Assembly (NCBI GenBank): GCA_000200715.1
Contig: DP000238.1
Span: forward strand, 1,204,593 to 1,268,592
Source: Cenarchaeum symbiosum A
GTDB lineage: Archaea > Thermoproteota > Nitrososphaeria > Nitrososphaerales > Nitrosopumilaceae
DNA length: 64,000 nt
Reading direction: 5' to 3'
Below the pieces are notes generated by a model, which did no database searches, was not told the DNA's origin, and saw only the letters and a list, made by a program, of their open reading frames with translations. Each line of letters begins with the position of its first letter. Positions within the stretch are counted from its first letter, which is position 1. Positions 22,665-31,228 of this stretch are shown here, one piece after another. The translations under genes and the position numbers were made by a program.

Positions 22665-24496
22665 TCCCTGACTACCACGCGGATCTCGCCCTTTGACGAG
22701 ACCGCCCTTGCCAGCTTCTTTGCGGACTCTGAGCGCTTTGGCAGCCTTATCTGCCCCCGGTGGCCAATCCTGGACGAGGCGATCTGCTCGCCGTTTGCCA
22801 TCACATCAGCATGCCTTCCTGCATAGCTGCGGTCCACGTTGAGCATCATCGACGAGCGCGATTCTGCAAAGCTAAACGGCAGGTCCCCGCCGGAGGAGGA
22901 TTCTGCCTCCTTCTCTGCGACGTCTATGTGTATCCCGAGGGTCTTTTCGAGATCGTTTATCTTTGAGCCGCCACGGCCTATTATCGACGCTATTGTATGC
23001 CCGACAACCCTGACCTTGGCGCTATCATCGGTAAGTATCTCGACTTCCGCGCGCGGATCAAAGCGCTTGAACACCTCGAGCAGCCTCTCGCGGGCCAGCT
23101 TTCTAACGCCGCTCTGTGGAACCTCGGCGCTGACGGGCACCATCACATTCTCCTCGCCAAACGTGTATATCTCATATTCGAGGCTGTCGTCCTCGAACCG
23201 CCTTATCTCTATCACAGGCCGGGCAAGGTCGTGCTCGACCATCCCTGACGGCACCTTTACTTTTAGCTCCAGCCGGTACACCGCCTCTATCCTGCCGCTC
23301 TTTACAAATACCACCGTGTCGAGCACGCTCGGTATTATCCCGAGCTCTATCTTGCCTATGAACCGCTGTATCGCGTCGAGCGGCGCGTTTGCGTGGACCA
23401 CGCCCACCATGCCCACGCCCGTAAGGCGCAAGTCCGCAAACGTCTGAAAGTCCTCCCTCCTTCTCACCTCGTCGAATATCGTATAGTCGGGCCGGACCAG
23501 CAGTAGAACATCCGCGCTGTTCTCAAAGCTGCCGTCAAGCCGCGTGTACTGTGTCACGCCCGAGTCCACCTGCAAGTCGCGGGGCGACTCAAACGTCTTG
23601 ACCACCCTGCCCTTTTGGTGGTAAAAGTTTCCCAGGCCCGACGCCAGCGTGCTCTTGCCCGAGCCCGGCGGCCCCGATATCAGGATCCCTTCTGCCTGTT
23701 CTGCAAAGCGCGCCATTAGCTTTTCAGAGACGTCATAGTCATCCAGGGTAAGCCTTACTATCGGGTGCACTATGGTTATCTCGTACCCTTCTGAAAACGG
23801 GGGGCTCGTAATTGCTATCCGGTAGTCCTTGTACTGGACCACCTCCGCGCCGGGCTTTGATATTTCCGTGCCCGACCCCTCGAACTCTGCAATGTCCAGT
23901 ATCTCCGAGGCGGCATCGTGCAGGTAGTCGCGGGTCAGCACGGTGGTCCCTATCTCTTCTAGCCCGAACGCGCCGGGCTTTCCCCTCTTGGCCCTGGGCA
24001 GGGAGCCCTCCTTGAGGTGGACGCTCATGGTGACAGGGTCAAAGTACTTTAGAAACTCGGGCATCTTCTCCTCGCGGTCCTGGACCAGCTTTATCGGTAT
24101 GCCCTCTGCGTCGGCCACCAGCGACTGCAGCCTGTCCGCGGTATACAGGGTCGCGCCGTTCTGCCGCGCGACATCCTTTATCATGGCGTCTATGCGCCCC
24201 CGGTCCGACAGGCTGATATCATCCGCCGTGGGCCTTGTGCCGTCAAACTTTACCGGCACCTCCTTTGATCCGGCCGCGTCCTTTATGCGCCGTATCTCTT
24301 CGAGCCCCGAGAAGCCGCGCTCCTGCCTCTGGGCCGCCTGCGACTGCAGCTCATCGACTACCGCTTCCGGGATTATTATCTCGTCGGCCACCAAGGAGCC
24401 GGACTCTATCATCCGGGCGATCCCGCCGTTTATCAGCACGCTGGTATCCAGTACAACCTTCAACCACCGGGCTGTGTACGGGCCATTTTTATTCAT
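22661..24496 (-). CDS. PIN-domain, VirB11-like ATPase and KH-domain protein, 611 aa
   Basis: Three domains in order. A PIN nuclease-like domain (about 10-140) has VVLDTSVLINGG, PEAVVDELQ and DAMIKDVARQNGATLYTADR with the expected acidic residues. A secretion-ATPase domain (about 215-430) has ISGPPGSGKSTLASGL (Walker A) and DYTIFDEVRRREDF (Walker B). A KH domain (about 495-545) has VGHTIASIIGRGGSKINDLE. This fusion is widespread in archaea; a role in RNA handling is likely but not established. ATG at 24496 is chosen because the TATA box at 24521-24535 lies just upstream; the longer frame begins inside it. Confidence 0.88.
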   Translation of the reverse strand: MNKNGPYTARWLKVVLDTSVLINGGIARMIESGSLVADEIIIPEAVVDELQSQAAQRQERGFSGLEEIRRIKDAAGSKEVPVKFDGTRPTADDISLSDRGRIDAMIKDVARQNGATLYTADRLQSLVADAEGIPIKLVQDREEKMPEFLKYFDPVTMSVHLKEGSLPRAKRGKPGAFGLEEIGTTVLTRDYLHDAASEILDIAEFEGSGTEISKPGAEVVQYKDYRIAITSPPFSEGYEITIVHPIVRLTLDDYDVSEKLMARFAEQAEGILISGPPGSGKSTLASGLGNFYHQKGRVVKTFESPRDLQVDSGVTQYTRLDGSFENSADVLLLVRPDYTIFDEVRRREDFQTFADLRLTGVGMVGVVHANAPLDAIQRFIGKIELGIIPSVLDTVVFVKSGRIEAVYRLELKVKVPSGMVEHDLARPVIEIRRFEDDSLEYEIYTFGEENVMVPVSAEVPQSGVRKLARERLLEVFKRFDPRAEVEILTDDSAKVRVVGHTIASIIGRGGSKINDLEKTLGIHIDVAEKEAESSSGGDLPFSFAESRSSMMLNVDRSYAGRHADVMANGEQIASSRIGHRGQIRLPKRSESAKKLARAVSSKGEIRVVVRD

Positions 24497-24520
24497 AACT
24501 GATAGGGGCGGGGCCCCGCA

Positions 24521-24535
24521 AAACAAATTATACAC
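24521..24535. promoter_or_regulatory. Shared bidirectional TATA region
   Basis: AAACAAATTATACAC (+) and its complement sit midway between two divergent starts, ATG 24496 (-) and ATG 24556 (+). The AATTATAC core is about 30 bases from each start, and no other A/T-rich box is present in the 59-base gap. Confidence 0.5.
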
Positions 24536-24555
24536 GGGGAAGGGGCAGGGCCCGC

Positions 24556-25602
24556 ATGAAGGTAGGCGTGGTCGGGGCGTCGGGCTATGTCGGGGGCGAG
24601 ACCCTGCGGCTCCTGGTAAACCATCCAGACGTGGAGATCGCCGCCGTCACCTCCAGGCAGCATGTAGGCGAGTACCTCCACAGGGTCCAGCCGAGCCTCA
24701 GGGGCTTTACGGACCTGACCTTCTCGGAGCTCGACTATGACCGCCTATCGGACAGCTGCGACCTTGTATTCACAGCAGTCCCCCACGGGACGGCCACCGA
24801 CATAGTAAGGGCCCTATACGACAGGGATATCAAGGTGATAGACCTGAGCGCAGACTACCGGCTGCACGACCCCGCCGACTATACAAAATGGTACGGCTGG
24901 GAGCACCCGCACCCGGACTATCTCTCAAAGTCGGTCTTTGGAATACCAGAGCTGCACCGCGAGGAGATCCGCAGTGCAAAGCTCGTCTCATGTCCGGGCT
25001 GCATGGCCGTCACGTCGATACTCGCGCTTGCGCCGCCGGTCCGCGAGGGCCTCGTGGATACAGAGCACATAGTTGTCGATTCCAAGATAGGCTCGTCGGG
25101 CGCTGGGGCGGGCGCGGGCACCGCCCACGCAATGCGCGCCGGCGTCATCCGCCCCTACAAGCCCGCAAAGCACCGCCATACCGGCGAGATAGAGCAGGAG
25201 CTAAGCGGGATAGCGGGGAAAAAGATCCGCGTCTCAATGAGCCCGCATGCTGTAGATGTGGTGCGCGGAATACTGTGCACAAACCACGTCTTTCTGACAA
25301 GGGAGGCATCTGAAAAGGACCTCTGGAAGATGTACCGGCAGGCATACGGCGAGGAGAGGTTTGTCCGGCTCATACGGGACAAAAAGGGCCTGTACAAGTT
25401 CCCGGACCCCAAGTTTCTCGTCGGCTCGAACTTTTGCGACATAGGGTTTGATCTCGACGAGGACAACAACAGGCTCGTGGCCATCTCGGCCTCTGACAAC
25501 CTGATGAAAGGGGCGGCCGGCTCGGCCATCCAGAACATGAACATAATGGCGGGCCTCGACGAGATGAGCGGCCTCAGGTACACGCCCCTGACGCCGGTAT
25601 AG
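24556..25602 (+). CDS. lysY: [LysW]-aminoadipyl/glutamyl phosphate reductase, 348 aa
   Basis: NADPH-dependent reduction of the acyl-phosphate in carrier-bound lysine/arginine synthesis (ArgC/LysY family). Seen: N-terminal GVVGASGYVGGETLRLL for NADP, active-site Cys in SCPGCMAVTS (about 150), the catalytic His in VSMSPHAVDVVRG (about 220), and the C-terminal GSNFCDIGFDLDEDN. Full length at 348. It is the first gene of lysY-lysZ-lysJ-lysM, with a 2-base gap to the next gene. Thaumarchaeota use the LysW carrier; LysW itself is not in this window. Confidence 0.93.
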   Translation: MKVGVVGASGYVGGETLRLLVNHPDVEIAAVTSRQHVGEYLHRVQPSLRGFTDLTFSELDYDRLSDSCDLVFTAVPHGTATDIVRALYDRDIKVIDLSADYRLHDPADYTKWYGWEHPHPDYLSKSVFGIPELHREEIRSAKLVSCPGCMAVTSILALAPPVREGLVDTEHIVVDSKIGSSGAGAGAGTAHAMRAGVIRPYKPAKHRHTGEIEQELSGIAGKKIRVSMSPHAVDVVRGILCTNHVFLTREASEKDLWKMYRQAYGEERFVRLIRDKKGLYKFPDPKFLVGSNFCDIGFDLDEDNNRLVAISASDNLMKGAAGSAIQNMNIMAGLDEMSGLRYTPLTPV

Positions 25603-25604
25603 CC

Positions 25605-26405
25605 ATGATCACCATAAAGATAGGGGGCAGCATCGTGGACAGCCTGCACCCGAGCGCCATACCGGATATAAAAAAGGCGGCAGCCGGCGGCGTGGTGCTA
25701 GTCCATGGAGGTGGCAAGGAGGTCACCAAGGTCTGCGAGCAGCTCGGCAAGGAGCCCAGGTTTGTGACCTCGCCTGGCAACATAAAATCAAGGTATACCG
25801 ACAAGGAGACTGCCGAGATATTCACAATGGTAATGTCCGGCAGGATAAACAAGTGTATCGTCCGGATGCTGCAGCAGCACGGCGTCAACGCAGTGGGCCT
25901 CTCCGGGATAGACGGGGGCCTCATCCGCGCCGAGAGAAAGAGCCGGCTCGTCATAGTCAACGAGAGGGGCCGCAAGCAGGCCATAGAGGGCGGCTACACG
26001 GGGAGGATCACCTCGGTAAACTCGGAGCTCCTCGAGACGCTGCTCGGCAAGGGTATTGTACCGGTAGTATCCCCCATAGCCATGGGAAACGAATACGAGC
26101 TGCTCAATGTGGATGGCGACAGGGCCGCAGCCAACATAGCTGGCGCCACAAAGTCCGAGAGGATACTCTTTGTGACGGATGTCGACGGCCTCATGATGGA
26201 TGAGAAGCTCGTGTCCAGGCTCTCTGCCGCGGAAGCTGAAGAGATCAGGCCAAAGATAGGGCCCGGCATGGAAAAGAAGGTGCTGGCCGCCACCGAGGCC
26301 CTGAAGATGGGCGTGCGGGAGGCGATAATAGCCAGGGGCAGCAGGGAGAATCCCGTCTCTGCCGCCATCGCCCACGAGAACTGCACGGTGATCGGCGATG
26401 GCTGA
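25605..26405 (+). CDS. lysZ: [LysW]-aminoadipate/glutamate kinase, 266 aa
   Basis: Phosphorylates the side-chain carboxylate of the carrier-bound amino acid (ArgB/LysZ family, amino-acid kinase fold). Seen: IKIGGSIVD at the start, VLVHGGGKEVTK (about 37), the substrate loop NAVGLSGIDGGLIRAERK, typical of LysZ-type enzymes, NVDGDRAAANIAGA (about 167) and FVTDVDGLM. It follows lysY by 2 bases, and its stop overlaps the start of lysJ by 8 bases, so translation is coupled. Confidence 0.93.
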   Translation: MITIKIGGSIVDSLHPSAIPDIKKAAAGGVVLVHGGGKEVTKVCEQLGKEPRFVTSPGNIKSRYTDKETAEIFTMVMSGRINKCIVRMLQQHGVNAVGLSGIDGGLIRAERKSRLVIVNERGRKQAIEGGYTGRITSVNSELLETLLGKGIVPVVSPIAMGNEYELLNVDGDRAAANIAGATKSERILFVTDVDGLMMDEKLVSRLSAAEAEEIRPKIGPGMEKKVLAATEALKMGVREAIIARGSRENPVSAAIAHENCTVIGDG

Positions 26406-27564
26406 GGAGCAGATGGGGGACCTCTACCAGAGGTTTCCCGTAACGGTGGCAAAAGGGGAGGGGGCCCGCGTCTGGGACGAGGACGGCAAGGAATACATCG
26501 ACTGCATGGGGGGCTACGGCGTGGCGCTCGCCGGCCACAGAAACCCGCGCGTGGTGCAGGCCATCAAGGCCCAGCTCGACAGGATAATCACCGTGCACGG
26601 CTCGCTGTATAACAAAACGCGCGCAGAGTTCCTGGACAGGCTCACAGGAGCTGCTCCCCCGGGCCTGACAAGGGTGCATCTAAACAACAGCGGGGCCGAA
26701 TCGGTAGAGGCTGCAATAAAGTTTGCAAAGAGGCACACGGGAAAGTCCGGCATGGTGGCCATGCGGGGATCATACCACGGAAAGACAGCGGGCGCGCTGT
26801 CCGTGACATTCAATCCAAAATACAAAAAGGGCTTTGGGCCCATGCTCGAAGGCGCGTCGTTCTCGCCCTTTGGCGACATTGATGCTCTGCGCGATTCTAC
26901 CGGCGATGATACCGCGCTGGTCATAATGGAGCCCATCCAGGGCGAGAGCGGCATACGCGTGGCGCCCCCGGGGTTCCTGCAGGATGCAAGAAGGTTATGC
27001 GACGAGCGGGGGATTGTCCTCATATTCGACGAGATACAGTGCGGCCTTGGCCGCACCGGAAAAATGTGGGCCGCCGAGCACTGGGAGACCATCCCCGACA
27101 TAATGTGCCTTGCAAAGGGGATAGCGGGCGGCATACCCATGGGCGCGACCTTGACAAAACCCGAGATAATGGCCAGCATAAAAAAGGGCGATCACTCGTC
27201 CACATTTGGCGGCAGCCCGCTTGCGTGCGCAGCCGGCAGCGCCGTGCTCCAGTCGCTGTCAGAAGACGGGCTCGTCTCCAACGCAGAGACCGTTGGCTCC
27301 AGGCTGCACCGCGGCCTGCAAGAGCTGCAGGAAAAGCACCGCGTGATAAGCGAGGTCCGCGGAATGGGCCTCATGGCAGGCGTCGAGCTGCGCTGCGGAG
27401 TAAAGGATGTCATACTAGAGGGCATAAAGAGGGGCGTCCTGCTGCTGTATTCGGGCAGCAACATACTGAGGCTGCTCCCGCCCCTCACGATATCCGAGGA
27501 CGACATAGAAAGGGTTTTAGAGACAATCGACGCCGTGCTTAACAGCGTTGGCAGGGACAAATAG
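26398..27564 (+). CDS. lysJ: [LysW]-lysine/ornithine aminotransferase, 388 aa
   Basis: PLP-dependent class III aminotransferase (ArgD/LysJ) making the amino group of lysine or ornithine on the carrier. Seen: GVALAGHRNP, NNSGAESVEAAIKFAK (PLP phosphate), RGSYHGKTAGALS, FDEIQCGLGRTGKMW (PLP Asp) and the Schiff-base Lys in MCLAKGIAGG; later HSSTFGGSPLACAA. The length is normal. ATG at 26398 overlaps the lysZ end, and its own end overlaps the TTG of the regulator gene by 17 bases. Confidence 0.93.
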   Translation: MAEEQMGDLYQRFPVTVAKGEGARVWDEDGKEYIDCMGGYGVALAGHRNPRVVQAIKAQLDRIITVHGSLYNKTRAEFLDRLTGAAPPGLTRVHLNNSGAESVEAAIKFAKRHTGKSGMVAMRGSYHGKTAGALSVTFNPKYKKGFGPMLEGASFSPFGDIDALRDSTGDDTALVIMEPIQGESGIRVAPPGFLQDARRLCDERGIVLIFDEIQCGLGRTGKMWAAEHWETIPDIMCLAKGIAGGIPMGATLTKPEIMASIKKGDHSSTFGGSPLACAAGSAVLQSLSEDGLVSNAETVGSRLHRGLQELQEKHRVISEVRGMGLMAGVELRCGVKDVILEGIKRGVLLLYSGSNILRLLPPLTISEDDIERVLETIDAVLNSVGRDK

Positions 27565-27976
27565 CACTGATCTGGACGGCCGCATAATAGAGATCCTCAG
27601 GAGGGACTCGCGCGAGTCGTTTGTCGACATTGGCAGAAAAGTGGGGCTCTCAGAATCGGCCGTCAGAAGGAGGGTAAAGAACCTCGTAGATGGCGGCAGG
27701 ATACGCCGCTTTACCATCGAGATGGGTGACGAGGACGCCACAAGGGCGGTGGTTCTAGTCTCCGTCGATTCCACCACCGACACCTCCAAGGTCTCGGCGA
27801 GGCTCACCAGGCTCGAGGGGGTAAGGACCGTCTACGAGATAACAGGCCAGTACGACATAGCTGCTGTAATGAGCGCGCCCAACATAGCGTCGGTCAATAC
27901 CAGCATCGACGCGCTACGAAAGATACCGGGAGTTACGGACTCGAATACCGTCATAATACTGAGGACGGTCACATAG
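27548..27976 (+). CDS. lysM: Lrp/AsnC-family regulator, LysM-like, 142 aa
   Basis: N-terminal helix-turn-helix (about 8-60: LDGRIIEILRRDSRESFVDI, LSESAVRRRVKNLVDGG) and a C-terminal ligand-binding (RAM) domain (about 66-140) with VYEITGQYDIAAVM. LysM in Sulfolobus activates the lys operon in response to lysine. This one is embedded at the end of a lys-type operon with an overlapping TTG start at 27548, so autoregulation of the cluster is likely (inference). Length is typical for the family. Confidence 0.88.
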   Translation: MAGTNSTDLDGRIIEILRRDSRESFVDIGRKVGLSESAVRRRVKNLVDGGRIRRFTIEMGDEDATRAVVLVSVDSTTDTSKVSARLTRLEGVRTVYEITGQYDIAAVMSAPNIASVNTSIDALRKIPGVTDSNTVIILRTVT

Positions 27977-28036
27977 GCCCCGGTTGCGCCGAAATACGTC
28001 ATTTCAATCCATCAAAGCTGCGCATATCGTACAAGT

Positions 28037-28045
28037 ATGTATATA
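28037..28045 (+). promoter_or_regulatory. TATA box of the homocitrate synthase gene
   Basis: GTATATAAG lies about 30 bases before ATG 28073. It sits inside the longer open frame that begins at 28037, which shows that the true start is the later ATG (MENPNQYSD). Confidence 0.6.
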
Positions 28046-28072
28046 AGCGGCAGGGGTGCACCGGATCCTGCA

Positions 28073-29233
28073 ATGGAGAATCCAAACCAGTATTCGGACA
28101 TGTACAACGGGTACGATTCAAGGCCGAGAAAGATAAAGGTGCTAGACACGACGCTCCGCGAGGGGGAGCAGCACCCCGGCGTCTCGTTTACGAACAAGCA
28201 GAGGATACAGATTGCGTGGATGCTCGACTATTTCGGCGTGGACCAGATAGAGATCTCGCCGTCGATATCGGTAGATCATGAAGAGGCCACAAGGACGATA
28301 ATAAAACAGGGGCTGCGAGCAGAGATAGTGGCGCACGGCCGCGCGCTAAGGTCCGACATAGACGCCTCGATAAGGTGCGACGCCTCGTGGGTTGCAGCGT
28401 ACCTCGGAATATCGGATGTGCATCTCGAGGACAAGCTGCGCATGACCAGGGAGGAGGCGCTAGAAAGGGCGGTCGACACCGTCGAGTACGCCAAGTCGCA
28501 CGGGCTGAAGATCAGGTTTACGATGGAGGACGGCTGCAGGGCCGAGCCCTCGTTTTTGCTTGATATGTGCAAGGCGGTGGAGGATGCCGGCGTGGACAGG
28601 ATAAGCCTTCCAGATACGGTGGGCACGATGCGGCCGCAGGGCATGCGCAGCTTTGTAGAGTCTGTGCGCGGCGCAGTCAGCGTGCCGCTCGACGCGCATG
28701 TCCACAACGACATGGGGCTGGCGCTCGCCAACGCGCTTGCGGCATGCGACGCGGGTGCGGACCAGGTGCACACTACAATAGACGGGATAGGGGAGAGGAC
28801 AGGGATACCGGCTCTAGCGGAGACTGCCGTCGCGCTTGTATACCTGTACAGGTCGCCCAACGATTTCAGGCTGGACATGCTGCAGGACCTCTCCCGGCTT
28901 ATCGAGGAATACACGGACATACGCCCGTATGATTCAAAGCCCATAGTGGGATCTGCTGCATACAAGCACAAGGCGGGCACGCACCTTGCGGCAATACTGA
29001 GAAATCCCGCCGCATACGAAGCGATACCGCCAAGGGCGGTGGGCAACAGAAGAAGGATAGTGTTCGGCGAGCTGGCGGGCAAGACGGGGGCGGCATACCT
29101 GATGTCGCTTCTGGGACTGGGCGAGGACGAGGCTCAGGCAAAGGCTGTAGCGGCGGGCCTCAAGGATCTCAGGCTCGGCGACCTTCTCGAGATACCGCTC
29201 GACGGCAGGCTGGAAGAAAAGGGGACCGGCTAG
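28073..29233 (+). CDS. lysS: Homocitrate synthase-like enzyme, 386 aa
   Basis: Condenses acetyl-CoA with 2-oxoglutarate, the first step of the alpha-aminoadipate lysine pathway. Seen: VLDTTLREGEQHPGVSF (metal and substrate Arg), FTMEDGCRAEPSF, DRISLPDTVGTMRP, LDAHVHNDMGLALANALAA (HxH metal ligands), TTIDGIGERTGIPAL, and the C-terminal YKHKAGTHLAAIL. The HKAGxHL region and EDxxR fit homocitrate synthase better than isopropylmalate synthase; citramalate synthase is the remaining alternative. The location just after the lysYZJM operon supports lysine synthesis. Confidence 0.85.
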   Translation: MENPNQYSDMYNGYDSRPRKIKVLDTTLREGEQHPGVSFTNKQRIQIAWMLDYFGVDQIEISPSISVDHEEATRTIIKQGLRAEIVAHGRALRSDIDASIRCDASWVAAYLGISDVHLEDKLRMTREEALERAVDTVEYAKSHGLKIRFTMEDGCRAEPSFLLDMCKAVEDAGVDRISLPDTVGTMRPQGMRSFVESVRGAVSVPLDAHVHNDMGLALANALAACDAGADQVHTTIDGIGERTGIPALAETAVALVYLYRSPNDFRLDMLQDLSRLIEEYTDIRPYDSKPIVGSAAYKHKAGTHLAAILRNPAAYEAIPPRAVGNRRRIVFGELAGKTGAAYLMSLLGLGEDEAQAKAVAAGLKDLRLGDLLEIPLDGRLEEKGTG

Positions 29234-30030
29234 GCCCGGCGCAGCGACCTTTGCAGTATGGATGAGACCAAGCCCTCCATGCCGAGCCTTTTCTTGTCGG
29301 CCATCTTTTGCAGGCGCCGCAGGTCTGCGGGGTCCATGTGCAGCTGGAGAGACAGGACGGCTGTGCCCTCGCGGCGCATGCCCGCACGGATCTCCGCCAA
29401 TGTCTCGCTGCCGGAGGCGCGGCCCACTGCTGCGACTAGCAGGCCCCTGTCGACTGAGCGCTTTTTTGTCCGCGATACGGCCCGGAGTATCTCCATGGCA
29501 TCGTCACGGCGGAACTTGGCCGCCACACCCACTGCAAACTGCATGTTGAACAGGCCGTTATCGACCATCTCCTTTGCCTCGCCGGGCAGGCCGTGGTATC
29601 CAAGGTATACCGGCAGGTTCGAGGGCCGTATTCCGAGGGTCCGGCAGACTTCCTTTTTGCTGCCGTATCTTTTCAGGAGCGTCTTTACGGCGTCTGCCTT
29701 GTCGGCGGGGCTCATCTGCCTGGTAAAGGCGTTCTCGCTCAGGGACAGCAGTATGGCATCATCAAGGCTCAGCCTCAGGTAGACCCTGCAGGGAAGAGGG
29801 TCCATTCCTATGAGTTTTGACGCAAGGTATCTTCGCTGCCCGGCGAATATCTTGAACCTGCCCCTGAGCTCCCTTACCAGCAGGGGGTGCTCTATCCCGT
29901 TGGCCCGGATGTTCTCTGCGAGCTCCTCCAGCCTGGTAGAGGCGTTGATCTTTCTGACGTTGGCCTCCTCCCAGATCTCCAGCTTTGAGATCGGGATCCA
30001 CCGCAGTGACGGCTTCTCGGTATTGGCCAT
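29230..30030 (-). CDS. Second ParB/Spo0J-like protein, 266 aa
   Basis: ParB N-terminal domain at about 12-105: ISKLEIWEEANVR, IRANGIEHPLLVRE, IFAGQRRYLASKLIG (GxRR box) and LSENAFTRQMSPADKADAV (ENxxRxxMSPxD). A helix-turn-helix follows (VCRTLGIRPSNLPVYLGYHG). The C-terminus (about 215-266, LHMDPADLRRLQKMADKKRL) looks like a dimerisation or DNA-binding helix. It differs strongly from the ParB-like protein at 3456-4277. ATG at 30030 is well placed after TATTAACTT at about 30050. It converges on lysS with a 4-base overlap. Confidence 0.85.
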   Translation of the reverse strand: MANTEKPSLRWIPISKLEIWEEANVRKINASTRLEELAENIRANGIEHPLLVRELRGRFKIFAGQRRYLASKLIGMDPLPCRVYLRLSLDDAILLSLSENAFTRQMSPADKADAVKTLLKRYGSKKEVCRTLGIRPSNLPVYLGYHGLPGEAKEMVDNGLFNMQFAVGVAAKFRRDDAMEILRAVSRTKKRSVDRGLLVAAVGRASGSETLAEIRAGMRREGTAVLSLQLHMDPADLRRLQKMADKKRLGMEGLVSSILQRSLRRA

Positions 30031-30083
30031 GGGTATAATCGGCCCTGCAAGTTAATATTGTTTGCAGTTGGCGTGCCGGCGCT

Positions 30084-30434
30084 TTAGGGGCCGTCCCGCC
30101 CGGCCCTGCCCTTCATCTTGTCTATTGTATCGACTAGCATGTTTATCGACCGGAGTATCTCCTGCTGTTTGGCATGGTCTGATTCTTCTGCGAGCTCGCT
30201 TCCAAGCGATCGGAGCTTCTCCTCGAGGATGCCGACTGGCATCCCCCCTCTATCATTCTGCGGATCGGCCGAGGGTGCATGCGGTACATCACCTGAAGGC
30301 TCCCGGCCGCAGCCCACGCAGAGGGCATACCCGTCGCGCATCACCCTGACTCCCTTGCAGTAGGGGCACGGCTCGCTTGCAAGCGTTGCTCCCTTTAGGA
30401 GCATCTCGACTGCCTTTTTGGTGGGCTCTGGCAT
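30084..30434 (-). CDS. UPF0148 (Sjogren/scleroderma autoantigen 1 type) zinc protein, 116 aa
   Basis: N-terminal domain matches UPF0148: KKAVEMLLKGATLASEPCPYC, then GYALCVGCGRE, forming a zinc ribbon with CxxC pairs. The second half is helical (about 60-110, ILEEKLRSLGSELAEESDHA). The start is ATG at 30434; a T-rich box GTTTTTTACC lies about 26 bases upstream, and the longer open frame reaches into the transposon end. Function unknown. It lies next to the second ParB-like gene on the same strand. Confidence 0.8.
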   Translation of the reverse strand: MPEPTKKAVEMLLKGATLASEPCPYCKGVRVMRDGYALCVGCGREPSGDVPHAPSADPQNDRGGMPVGILEEKLRSLGSELAEESDHAKQQEILRSINMLVDTIDKMKGRAGRDGP

Positions 30435-30538
30435 GATCCGCGCATCGCCGTGGCGGTAAAAAACCCCGCGGAATAGGGCCTGGATAGACCACGCATACCC
30501 CGGGCAGGGGAAAGATCGAGCCCGAGCTTCCGCGGGAA

Positions 30539-30546
30539 CGGCTAGA
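30539..30546. repeat. Target-site duplication of cargo unit 1, left
   Basis: CGGCTAGA, identical to 32391-32398, directly outside the inverted terminal sequences. Confidence 0.85.
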
Positions 30547-30645
30547 GGCTCTGTCCAATATGGGTGCCATGGTGACATGAGAATCTTCTCCCAAATTCTC
30601 TGACCGCCCCATGCCTGTACTGCAGTCCCTTGTCCAAATCAGGCG
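30547..30645 (+). repeat. Terminal inverted repeat, unit 1 left
   Basis: Begins GGCTCTGTCCAATATGGGTG and continues GCCATGGTGACATGAGAATC. It lacks about 20 internal bases found in the other three copies (GATCAAGG...). Its inverted partner is at 32283-32390; the first 26 bases match at 25 positions. Confidence 0.85.
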
Positions 30646-30781
30646 TGCCTTCGACCAGGTCTTGGAGGGTTGCATGCACCACATGGGCCATGTGGCCGGG
30701 ATTGAACTTAAACAGGCGGAAAATCCAATCCTTGACAATTACCGGCAGACGATGGGTCCAAGGTGTATGTTATGCAGCCCC

Positions 30782-31228
30782 CTACGGGGCGCCGTCATCG
30801 GGGACTACATAGGAGAAGCAGTCCGTTCTTACACCGTCCTCACTGAACAATTGTCCATTACCCGGAACAAAACAGTTGTGCTCAAAGCTCGAGGGCTCCC
30901 GGTCGTAATACCTGATGAACAGCACCGCCCCCCTGTCGTCGTCTCTAGCCGTATAGCTGAACGAGACGCGGAATTTAGTCCTGTCCAGGAAGATTATCTC
31001 GTGCCCCTCGTACATGGCATGGAACGCCTCCACCTCCGGCAGTGTCCTAATCTCATCCATGTGGTCCTCTACGGCGCCATGATAGGTGCTGTTTTCAAAC
31101 GGCCACAACAAACGCTTGTCGTAGTCGTATTTGAACGCCCCCAAGCCCCCCACGACCGTCAATATTATGAGTGCAACCACTATGAGGCGGTTGGCGGCCG
31201 TGTTACCAGTTATGCGTGGCAGATGCAT
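30782..31228 (-). CDS. Membrane-anchored exported protein of unit 1, 148 aa
   Basis: A single hydrophobic segment near the N-terminus (about 13-32, NRLIVVALIILTVVGGLGAF) is followed by a polar outside domain of about 115 residues with two cysteines (EHNCFVPGNG and RTDCFSYVV), which could form a disulfide. Sequon NSTY suggests exposure to the outside. The ATG overlaps the stop of the upstream gene in TAATG, so the two are coupled. No family recognised. Confidence 0.65.
   Translation of the reverse strand: MHLPRITGNTAANRLIVVALIILTVVGGLGAFKYDYDKRLLWPFENSTYHGAVEDHMDEIRTLPEVEAFHAMYEGHEIIFLDRTKFRVSFSYTARDDDRGAVLFIRYYDREPSSFEHNCFVPGNGQLFSEDGVRTDCFSYVVPDDGAP

Noticed and set aside
28037-28072. Earlier start of homocitrate synthase at 28037
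   Set aside because: The region is the TATA box GTATATAAG itself; ATG 28073 has correct spacing.
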